A stretch of DNA of 29,237 bases, from NCBI GenBank assembly GCA_934540955.1, contig CAKTCY010000022.1, forward strand, positions 1 through 29,237, written 5' to 3'. Each line of letters opens with the position of its first letter. Position 1 is the stretch's first letter. Made by a program: the position numbers and the translations under genes. Positions 15,525-22,425 of this stretch are shown piece by piece. This DNA is from an uncultured Faecalibacterium sp. (lineage in GTDB: Bacteria > Bacillota > Clostridia > Oscillospirales > Ruminococcaceae). The notes beneath the pieces are model-generated. The model did not search any database. It was not told the DNA's origin and was given only the letters and a program-made list of their open reading frames with translations.

Positions 15525-15618
15525 ATCGGAGAATGGTTATCAAACCTTGAAAGAATTGTTACCGGTCTGTGACCTGCTGCACTGTCTGCTTCAAAATCCT
15601 GTAAAAGGAGGACTTCGG

Positions 15619-16548
15619 ATGAAAAAAAGTAATGCGCCCGCAGGCGCACGAACTCCGTTCCAGAAATGGGTCGATAAGTATCAGGGTCTGTTTTACCTGA
15701 TCCCCTGGATCATCGGCTTTCTCGTCTTTAAGGCGTTCCCCTTCGGTCAGTCGCTGTACTACAGCTTTACCGATATGAACTTCTTCAAGGACGGCACCAG
15801 CTTTGTTGGTCTGGCCAACTACATCACCGCATTCCACACCAAAAAGATCACCAAGGCGCTGATCATCACCTTCAAGTACGCCTTTATCACCGTGCCTCTG
15901 AAGCTGATCTTCGCACTGTTCATCGCCTACATCCTGAACTTCAAGATCGCCTGCGTCAACCTGTTCCGCACCGTGTACTACATCCCCTCCATTCTGGGCG
16001 GCTCTGTGGCTATCGCCGTGCTGTGGAAGGCTGTGTTCAGCGTGGACGGTCTGCTGAACACCGTGGTCCGCGCTGTCACCTTTGGTGCGGTGCAGGGCCC
16101 CGAGTGGCTGAGTGACCCCAACTACGCGCTGTGGATCATCTGCTTCCTGCGTATATGGCAGTTCGGTTCCGCCATGGTGCTGTTCCTTGCCGCACTGAAG
16201 GGCGTGCCCGCAGACCTGTACGAGGCTGCTACCATCGACGGCGCCGGCAAGTGGCGTCAGTTCTTCTCCATCACCGTTCCGATGATCACCCCCATCATCT
16301 TCTACAACCTGGTCACTCAGATCTGCCAGGCTTTCCAGGAGTTCAACGGCCCCTACATCATCACCAACGGTGGTCCCCGTGGTTCCACTACCCTGATCTC
16401 CCTGCTGGTTTACAACTACGCATTCAAGTCCTACGACATGGGCATGGCTTCTGCTCTGGCATGGATCATGTTCATCATCGTCTGCATCCTGACGATCATT
16501 GCGTTCACCAGCCAGAAGAAGTGGGTCTACTACTCGGATGAAAGGTAA
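15619..16548 (+). CDS. Sugar ABC transporter permease, MalF/UgpA type
   Basis: A 309-residue inner membrane subunit with six predicted membrane segments, starting with YLIPWIIGFLVFKAFPFG. The cytoplasmic EAA loop that docks the ATPase is EAATIDGAGKWRQFFSITVP (from residue 202). It has the LFRTVYYIPS and YIITNGGP motifs of CUT1 permeases. ATG 15619 is preceded by AAAGGAGG with 7 bases spacing. It pairs with the next gene after a 10-base gap. No ATP-binding subunit is encoded in the locus, so a shared MsmX-like ATPase elsewhere must power it. Confidence 0.92.
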   Translation: MKKSNAPAGARTPFQKWVDKYQGLFYLIPWIIGFLVFKAFPFGQSLYYSFTDMNFFKDGTSFVGLANYITAFHTKKITKALIITFKYAFITVPLKLIFALFIAYILNFKIACVNLFRTVYYIPSILGGSVAIAVLWKAVFSVDGLLNTVVRAVTFGAVQGPEWLSDPNYALWIICFLRIWQFGSAMVLFLAALKGVPADLYEAATIDGAGKWRQFFSITVPMITPIIFYNLVTQICQAFQEFNGPYIITNGGPRGSTTLISLLVYNYAFKSYDMGMASALAWIMFIIVCILTIIAFTSQKKWVYYSDER

Positions 16549-16558
16549 GGTGACCAAT

Positions 16559-17416
16559 ATGGGAATGAAAGCATCGAATAAGATCGCAACCTTCTTTAAG
16601 TACTTCGTGCTGATCCTGGTTGGTATCATCATGATCTATCCTCTGCTGTGGATGATTAGCGCTACCTTCAAGGATAACAGCGAGATCTTTGCAGGCATCA
16701 GCCTGTGGATCAAAAAGCCTACGCTGGATGGCTACCGCAACGCCCTGAACAACTTCGGCGGCTCCATCAACATCCTGCAGGCCATGCTCAACACCTACAG
16801 CTACGTCATCCCCAAGGTGATCTGCACTGTGGTGTCTGCCTGTGTTGCCGCTTACGGCTTTGGCCGTTTCGACTTCCCCGGCCGCAAGCTGCTGTTCAAC
16901 ATCATGCTGGCCACCCTGTTCCTGCCGCAGGTCGTGCTGAACGTGCCGCAGTACCTGCTGTACAACAAGTTCGGCTGGGTCGACAGCCCCTTCTATCTGG
17001 CCATCTGGGTGCACTGCGCATTTGCTACCGAGACCTACTTCGTGTATCAGCTGGTGCAGTTCATGCGCAACGTCCCGCGTGATCTGGACGAGGCTGCCGC
17101 CATTGACGGCTGCTCCTCCTTCCAGACCCTGTACAAGGTCATCGTGCCCATGCTGGGACCCGCTCTGGTGTCCTGCGCACTGTTCCAGTTCATGTGGAGC
17201 TGCAACGACTTTATGGGCCCGCTGCTTTACGTCAGCACCCCCGGCAAGTACCCTATGTCCCTGTTCGTCAAGCTGTCCATGGACGGTGATACCGGCTTTG
17301 CATGGAACAAGATCCTTGCTCTGTCCCTCATCTCCATTCTGCCGCAGCTGATCGTATTCTTCTGTGCACAGGATCAGTTCGTTGAAGGTATCTCTGCAGG
17401 TGCCGTCAAGGGCTAA
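16559..17416 (+). CDS. Sugar ABC transporter permease, MalG/UgpE type
   Basis: A 285-residue inner membrane subunit, the second half of the CUT1 channel. The first membrane segment (about 13-35) ends in YPLLWMISATFK, typical of MalG-like proteins. The EAA loop is EAAAIDGCSSFQTLYKVIVP (from residue 178). The protein ends with FVEGISAGAVKG, the classic C-terminus of this family. ATG 16559 has AAGGTG 6 bases upstream, right after the stop of the first permease; other in-frame ATGs just upstream lie inside that gene. Strong hairpin terminator follows. Confidence 0.92.
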   Translation: MGMKASNKIATFFKYFVLILVGIIMIYPLLWMISATFKDNSEIFAGISLWIKKPTLDGYRNALNNFGGSINILQAMLNTYSYVIPKVICTVVSACVAAYGFGRFDFPGRKLLFNIMLATLFLPQVVLNVPQYLLYNKFGWVDSPFYLAIWVHCAFATETYFVYQLVQFMRNVPRDLDEAAAIDGCSSFQTLYKVIVPMLGPALVSCALFQFMWSCNDFMGPLLYVSTPGKYPMSLFVKLSMDGDTGFAWNKILALSLISILPQLIVFFCAQDQFVEGISAGAVKG

Positions 17417-17444
17417 TGCGCCATAAGAACATCTGACTAAGACC

Positions 17445-17490
17445 AACACCCCCTGTGCTGCTCCCAACGGATGGCACAGGGGGTGTTTTG
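17445..17490. terminator. Bidirectional terminator between the ABC operon and the AraC-type gene
   Basis: A perfect 14-bp stem (AACACCCCCTGTGC, 17445-17458, with GCACAGGGGGTGTT, 17474-17487) is followed by a short T-run on the plus strand. It lies between convergent genes and can serve both, though the T-tract is weak on the minus strand. Confidence 0.8.
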
Positions 17491-17499
17491 GTTGATACC

Positions 17500-18318
17500 T
17501 CATTTCGTCTGTCTTTTGCGGTACTGCAGGGGGCTGATATCCATCACCTCGCGGAACACGCGGCGGAAGTGGGCGGCGCTGGCAAAGCCGGTCTGCTCGG
17601 CAATAGCGCTGATGGAAAGCTCGGTGGTCTCCAGCAGCTTCTGCGCAGCCTCGATGCGGCGGTTGTTCAGGTAATCCACGATGGACTGCCCGGTCACCCG
17701 CCGGAACAGGCGGCTGAGATAGTAAGGAGAAAGGTAGAACCGCGCCGCCACCTCGGTAAGAGAAAACTTTTGCCGGTAGTTGGCGGCAAGGTAGGCGCAC
17801 ACCTGCTCAATGGTCTCGTTGCGGGGGCGCGCTGCGGCGCTGCTCTCGGCAAGGCACTCCTGCTCGACATAGTGCAGGATCAGCAGCAGGTATAGCCCGC
17901 CGGGGTAGTCCTGCTCCGGCATGGCAGAGCGCATCATCTCCAGCAGGGTGCGCAGGCGGCGGGTCCACAGCACCGGGCCGTACAGCACTGTTGCCTCCCC
18001 GGGCACGAACAGCCGGACAAAATCCCGCTGGGCGGTGCTGCGCAGCTCGTGCAGGGCGCTGAGCGGGAACCGGCAGCCCACCAGCTCCGGTACGGCTGTA
18101 CCGGCGGCGGTGAGTACCGCATCCCCCGCACCCAGCAGCAGCGCGCTGCCGGGGTTCAGCAGCAGGCTGTTTTCCCCCATTTGCAGGGTGCAGCTGCCCT
18201 CACTTACCAGCAGAAAGGTGCACATCTCCTCGTCTGCCGTCAGCTCCAGCTTGCTGCCGGTCAGCCGCACGGTGTCTGCCTTTACCTTCGCGTTGATCTT
18301 TTCCCGTTCCGCTTTCAT
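17500..18318 (-). CDS. AraC-family transcriptional regulator with cupin sensor domain
   Basis: Predicted 272-residue regulator, probably controlling the pectin-oligosaccharide genes on both sides. The N-terminal half contains a cupin-like sugar-sensing fold (SEGSCTLQMGENSLLLNPGS and following). The C-terminal 100 residues hold two helix-turn-helix motifs: FSLTEVAARFYLSPYYLSRLF and the second in ISAIAEQTGFASAAHFRRVF, followed by SPLQYRK, the AraC signature end. I choose ATG 18318 because AAAGGA lies 8 bases upstream; the ATG at 18327 lies directly against that Shine-Dalgarno. It is divergent from the GH28 gene and convergent with the importer operon. Inducer unknown. Confidence 0.88.
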   Translation of the reverse strand: MKAEREKINAKVKADTVRLTGSKLELTADEEMCTFLLVSEGSCTLQMGENSLLLNPGSALLLGAGDAVLTAAGTAVPELVGCRFPLSALHELRSTAQRDFVRLFVPGEATVLYGPVLWTRRLRTLLEMMRSAMPEQDYPGGLYLLLILHYVEQECLAESSAAARPRNETIEQVCAYLAANYRQKFSLTEVAARFYLSPYYLSRLFRRVTGQSIVDYLNNRRIEAAQKLLETTELSISAIAEQTGFASAAHFRRVFREVMDISPLQYRKRQTK

Positions 18319-18374
18319 TTTGCGCATCCTTTCTGGAAACAGCCCTCCCGGTGACCGGGAGAGCGCTTTTCCTC

Positions 18375-18403
18375 ATGATACCACGTCTGCCCCGTGGGGG
18401 CAA
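18375..18403 (-). promoter_or_regulatory. Promoter of the AraC-type gene
   Basis: On the minus strand TTGCCC (18403-18398), 17 bases, TATCAT (18380-18375) with TGG giving an extended -10. Two GC-rich hairpins surround it: CTCCCGG-TGA-CCGGGAG just downstream and TGCCCC-GTG-GGGGCA overlapping the -35. The facing plus-strand promoter of the GH28 gene is not clear. Confidence 0.5.
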
Positions 18404-18429
18404 GACAAACTCACAGGAGGTTATTTCGC

Positions 18430-19986
18430 ATGAATCTGACCCTGATCCGTTCCATGACCCGCAGCGCCGTTTTCGAACTGGAAAACGAGCTGTGCTACCG
18501 TCCGGCACACCCCTTTACCGTTGCTCTGAACGGCAAGACGGTATACGAGGCCTGCAACACCAACGTGTTCTCCCTGTTCTCCCTGCTGCCCGGTACCACC
18601 TATACGGTGGAGGTGCAGGCCGAGGGTGAGACCCTGAAGCTGGATTTCACCACCGAGGCTGAGACCTTCTTTGTGGATGCTTCCCGCTACGGTCTGGTGG
18701 CTGACGGCGAGACCGACAACACCGTGCGGCTGCAGGCGGCGCTGTCCACCTGCCCCAAGGGCGGCACGGTGTATGTGCCCGCCGGCCGTTACCGCACCGC
18801 CAGCCTGTTCATGAAGAGCAACACCACCCTGTATCTGGAAAAGGGCGCTGTGCTGCTGGGCGACAACGACCGCACCCATTACCCCATCCTGCCCGGTGTG
18901 CTGCCCAGCGAGAACGAGGTGGACGAGTACTACCTGACCGGCTGGGAGGGCAACCCGCTGGACAGCTTTGCGGGTCTTTTGAACATCACGCAGGTGCATG
19001 ACGTGGTGGTGACCGGCGAGGGCACGCTGGACTGCGATGCCCAGAACGGCGACTGGTGGGTAAACCCCAAGATCAAGCGCATCGCATGGCGTCCCCGCGC
19101 CGTGGCTGCTGTGGACAGCGAGAACGTCTGCCTGCACGGCATCACGGTGCAGAACAGCTTCTCCTGGACCATCCACCCCATCTTTGTCAAGCATCTCGAC
19201 CTACTCAACTTCAACATCAACAACCCCTACAACGCCCCCAACACGGACGGCATCGACCCCGAGAGCTGCGAGTATATCCGCATCATCGGCATGAACATCC
19301 ATGTGGGCGACGACTGCATCGCCATGAAGGCCAGCAAGGTCTTTCTGGGCATGAAGCTGAAACGCAGCTGTGAGCACACCGTCATCCGCAACTGCCTGCT
19401 GGACAAGGGCCACGGCGGCATCGTCATCGGCAGCGAGATGAGCGGCGGCGTCAAGGATATGGTGGTGACCCAGTGCCTGATGGACCACACCGACCGCGGT
19501 CTGCGCGTCAAGACCCGCCGCGGCCGCGGCAACACCGCCGTCATTGACGGGCTGGTGTTCCGCAACGTGGAGATGCGGGGCGTCAAGGCACCCTTCGTTA
19601 TCAATATGTTCTACTTCTGCGACCCGGACGGCCACGGCCCCTATGTGCAGTGCCGCGAGCCGCTGCCGGTGGACGAGTACACCCCCAAGCTGGGCAGCCT
19701 GACCATGGAGAACATCGTGGCTACCGATGCCCAGTTCGCGGGCTGCTACTTCGACGGTCTGCCGGAGCAGCCCATCGAGCGGGTGACCATGCGGGATGTG
19801 AGCATCACCTTCGACCCCAACGCCAAGGAGGGACAGGCTGCCATGGCCGACAACCGTCCGCTGGTGAAAAAGCTGGCCATCTATGCCGAGAACGTCAAGG
19901 AGATCGAGCTGCACAACGTGAAGATCGAGGGCTACGAGGGCGAGCGGCTGCACTTTGTCAACGTAGGACATTTTGAGGAGGACTGA
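18430..19986 (+). CDS. GH28 polygalacturonase-like glycoside hydrolase, cytoplasmic
   Basis: A 518-residue parallel beta-helix enzyme expected to hydrolyse galacturonosyl linkages in pectin fragments. The four GH28 signatures are all present: NTDG (271-274), GDD (293-295), GHG (327-329) and RVK (359-361), including the three catalytic aspartates at 273, 294 and 295. Residues 1-75 look like a small beta-sandwich (fibronectin type III-like) domain, as in bacterial exo-polygalacturonases. There is no signal peptide, so it acts inside the cell on imported oligosaccharides. ATG 18430 has AGGAGG 9 bases upstream. The GH105 gene follows after 3 bases. A rhamnogalacturonan-specific activity is an alternative. 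Confidence 0.9.
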   Translation: MNLTLIRSMTRSAVFELENELCYRPAHPFTVALNGKTVYEACNTNVFSLFSLLPGTTYTVEVQAEGETLKLDFTTEAETFFVDASRYGLVADGETDNTVRLQAALSTCPKGGTVYVPAGRYRTASLFMKSNTTLYLEKGAVLLGDNDRTHYPILPGVLPSENEVDEYYLTGWEGNPLDSFAGLLNITQVHDVVVTGEGTLDCDAQNGDWWVNPKIKRIAWRPRAVAAVDSENVCLHGITVQNSFSWTIHPIFVKHLDLLNFNINNPYNAPNTDGIDPESCEYIRIIGMNIHVGDDCIAMKASKVFLGMKLKRSCEHTVIRNCLLDKGHGGIVIGSEMSGGVKDMVVTQCLMDHTDRGLRVKTRRGRGNTAVIDGLVFRNVEMRGVKAPFVINMFYFCDPDGHGPYVQCREPLPVDEYTPKLGSLTMENIVATDAQFAGCYFDGLPEQPIERVTMRDVSITFDPNAKEGQAAMADNRPLVKKLAIYAENVKEIELHNVKIEGYEGERLHFVNVGHFEED

Positions 19987-19989
19987 CCC

Positions 19990-21135
19990 ATGACCCATGA
20001 AAAGATCCTGTCCATGCTGGGCGACTATGTGGACTACCTGATCGCCAATTCCAGCGCCGAGGCACCGATGTGGAACATCGAGAAGGTGCGCAGCGGCAAG
20101 CCCAACAAGTGGAACTACATCGACGGCTGCATGATCACCGCCTGCCTGAGCCTGTACAAGACCACCGGCGACGAGAAGTATCTGGAGTTTTCCAAGGAGT
20201 TCATCGACTACTTTGTGCAGCCGGACGGCTCCATCAAGACCTACGACCCCAAGGAGTATAATCTGGACAACGTGAATCAGGGCAAGAACCTGTTCATCCT
20301 GTACGACATCTATGGGGACGAGAAGTACCGCAAGGCCATTGACACCATCCGCAGCCAGCTGCTTACCCAGCCCCGCACCAAGGAGGGCAACTTCTGGCAC
20401 AAGGATATCTATCCGTGGCAGGTGTGGCTGGACGGCACCTATATGGCACAGCCCTTCTACATGGAGTACGAGACCCGCTTTAACAAGATGCAGGGCTGCA
20501 TCGACAGCTACAAGCAGTTCATGAACATCAAAAAGCACATGCGGGACGAAAAGACCGGCCTGTACTACCACGGCTACGATGAGAGCCGTCAGATGTACTG
20601 GGCAGACCCCGAGACCGGCTGCAGCCCCAACTTCTGGCTGCGCGCCATGGGCTGGTTCCTTGTGGCGATGGTGGATGTGCTGGAGCGCATGGACGAGCAG
20701 CTGTACAACGAGTACCGCGGCATCATGGCCATGCTCAAGCAGACCGTGGAGGATATGCACAAGTTCCAGGACGAGCAGACCGGGATGTTCTGGCAGGTCA
20801 TCGACCACCCGGAGGCCGAGGGCAACTATCTGGAGACCAGCGGCACCGCCCTGTTCACCTACGCCGTGCTCAAGGGCGTGCGTCTGGGCTACCTGCCCAA
20901 GCGCATGGCTGCATGGGCAGAGAAGGCCTTCTACGGCACCTGCGACCGGTATCTGTCCAAGAACCCGGACGGCAGCCTGCAGCTGGACGGCATCTGCCTT
21001 GTGGCAGGTCTGGGCGGCAAGGATCACCGTGACGGCTCTCTGGCCTATTACTTCAGCGAGCCGGTGGTCTGCAACGACGCCAAGGGCGTAGGCCCGCTGG
21101 TGCTGGCCTATACCGAGATGATCGCACGCAAGTAA
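19990..21135 (+). CDS. GH105 unsaturated rhamnogalacturonyl/galacturonyl hydrolase
   Basis: A 381-residue alpha/alpha-barrel enzyme related to YteR/YesR that removes the 4,5-unsaturated uronic acid left by pectate or rhamnogalacturonan lyases. Asp93 in NLDNVNQGKNLF and Asp148 in WLDGTYMAQPF are spaced 55 residues apart, the same as the two active-site aspartates I recall for YteR. NFWLRAMGWFLVAM follows as in the family. No signal peptide, so cytoplasmic. GAGGAGGA at the end of the GH28 gene serves as ribosome binding site, and the gap is 3 bases, so the two are co-translated. Its substrates require a lyase, which is not encoded here. A double-sided terminator follows. Confidence 0.9.
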   Translation: MTHEKILSMLGDYVDYLIANSSAEAPMWNIEKVRSGKPNKWNYIDGCMITACLSLYKTTGDEKYLEFSKEFIDYFVQPDGSIKTYDPKEYNLDNVNQGKNLFILYDIYGDEKYRKAIDTIRSQLLTQPRTKEGNFWHKDIYPWQVWLDGTYMAQPFYMEYETRFNKMQGCIDSYKQFMNIKKHMRDEKTGLYYHGYDESRQMYWADPETGCSPNFWLRAMGWFLVAMVDVLERMDEQLYNEYRGIMAMLKQTVEDMHKFQDEQTGMFWQVIDHPEAEGNYLETSGTALFTYAVLKGVRLGYLPKRMAAWAEKAFYGTCDRYLSKNPDGSLQLDGICLVAGLGGKDHRDGSLAYYFSEPVVCNDAKGVGPLVLAYTEMIARK

Positions 21136-21162
21136 GCGGCGCACAGCACAAAGCAAAAAATA

Positions 21163-21220
21163 ACACCCGGGTCTTTCACACCTTCCTCTTGGAAGGTGAA
21201 AGACCCGGGTGTCTTGTTTT
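21163..21220. terminator. Bidirectional terminator after the GH28-GH105 unit
   Basis: A long near-perfect stem from ACACCCGGG (21163) to CCCGGGTGT (21212) with the small loop TCTT is followed by CTTGTTTT on the plus strand and by ATTTTTTG on the minus strand. It serves both the GH105 gene and the convergent lipoprotein gene. Confidence 0.92.
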
Positions 21221-21229
21221 ATGCAGGCA

Positions 21230-22348
21230 TCAGCTGTTGGCGCTGGTGTCGTTCACGATCTTTGCGGCGGGCAGCTTATCCATGGCAGAGCTGCTCAGGT
21301 TGCTCTCCAGCTGGGCACCGTAGGCGGCAAGGGCGTCGTCCAGCTCCTCGCCCTTCATGTCGCTCAGGATCTGGCTGCGCAGAGCGTCCAGCGTGGAGAT
21401 GCCCAGCGGGTCCAGACGGACGGCCAGCATCATGGCGTAGCCGGTGTACTGGATGGCGGCTGCCTGCCCGTAGGCAAGGCCGCGCAGGGTGTCGGCGGCA
21501 CCCTCCTGCGTAAAGGCACCGGTCAGGTCGCTTTCGCTCAAAAGGTCGGTCTGCAGGGCGCTGGTGGAGGGCACGTCTGCGTCCAGCACAGCGCAGATAT
21601 CGGTCAGTGCGCTGCTTGCGATGCTGTTAAAGGCAGTCAGCTGGCTGGAGGTGTCCTCCGGGGCGCTGGCGTTGTAGCTGTCCGCAGCCTTCTGGGCAAG
21701 GGAGAGCATCTCGGCCTTCTGGTCATCGCTGGCAAAGGCGAAGGTGCTGGTGTTGTACAGCGGAATGTTCACATAGGCTAGCTCGTACATCTGGCTGTCC
21801 AGATGCTCGGTCAGGTCGGCGTCGTCCACGGGGGTCTCGCCGTCCTTGCCGTAGACAAGATCCAGCAGCAGGGTGTGCTTGTACTGCAGCTGCTGGTACA
21901 GCTTCAAGGTCTCCAGCCCGATGCCGTTGGCGGTGTAGGCATCGCCGTAGTTATCCATCAGCTGCTGGGCGTAGCTGTCGGCGGCAGATTTCTGCTCCTC
22001 GGTCAGCTGGCCGCCCAGCTCGGTAAAGCGGGCATCCACGGCGGCAAGGGTCTGCAGGGTCTCCAGCGTCTTTTGCGCCACATAGTCGCTTACCACGGCG
22101 GTCTCGCCGGTGTCGGCATCGGTGGTGATGGTGGCCTTGAGGAAGGACTTCACCTTGCTGGTGTCCTGCTCAGAGCCTGCCAGCTGCGCAGCCTGCTGGT
22201 AGGCATCGTACTGCGCCAGCAGATATAAGCCGCTGGTCACCTCAAAATCGCCGATCTTGCCCACGGTATCCGGGGTGGAGAATACACAGCCCACAAGGCT
22301 GACGGTCAGTGCAAGTGCGCATACCAGCGCAAGCAGTTTCTTTTTCAT
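21230..22348 (-). CDS. SurA/PrsA-like extracytoplasmic lipoprotein
   Basis: A 372-residue lipoprotein with a lysine-rich N-terminus, a hydrophobic stretch and the lipobox LVGC (Cys21). After it, VGKIGDFEVTSGLYLLAQYDAYQQ resembles the N-terminal chaperone helices of SurA/PrsA foldases, and the rest is mostly helical and Ala-rich. I cannot find the parvulin-type prolyl isomerase motifs, so the enzyme domain is either absent or very degenerate. The position after mfd matches other Clostridia, where a PrsA-like foldase follows mfd. ATG 22348 has AAGGAG 8 bases upstream. Function as a secretion chaperone is an inference from the N-terminal similarity and the context. Confidence 0.65.
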   Translation of the reverse strand: MKKKLLALVCALALTVSLVGCVFSTPDTVGKIGDFEVTSGLYLLAQYDAYQQAAQLAGSEQDTSKVKSFLKATITTDADTGETAVVSDYVAQKTLETLQTLAAVDARFTELGGQLTEEQKSAADSYAQQLMDNYGDAYTANGIGLETLKLYQQLQYKHTLLLDLVYGKDGETPVDDADLTEHLDSQMYELAYVNIPLYNTSTFAFASDDQKAEMLSLAQKAADSYNASAPEDTSSQLTAFNSIASSALTDICAVLDADVPSTSALQTDLLSESDLTGAFTQEGAADTLRGLAYGQAAAIQYTGYAMMLAVRLDPLGISTLDALRSQILSDMKGEELDDALAAYGAQLESNLSSSAMDKLPAAKIVNDTSANS

Positions 22349-22376
22349 GCGTTTTGCTCCTTGTTGTTTTTATAAG

Positions 22377-22425
22377 ACCCTCTCAGTCACGCTTGCGCGT
22401 GCCAGCTTCCCCGACAGGGGGAGCT
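22377..22425 (-). repeat. Palindromic repeat, partial copy, overlapping the end of mfd
   Basis: ACCCTCTCAGTCACGC (22377-22392) is identical to the start of the full copy at 11186, and the hairpin AGCTTCCCC-GACA-GGGGGAGCT follows with one mismatch. The third part of the full copy, including the outer right arm, is missing. The element is oriented as in the tepA copy relative to transcription, and mfd's last 13 codons and stop are read from it. Confidence 0.75.
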
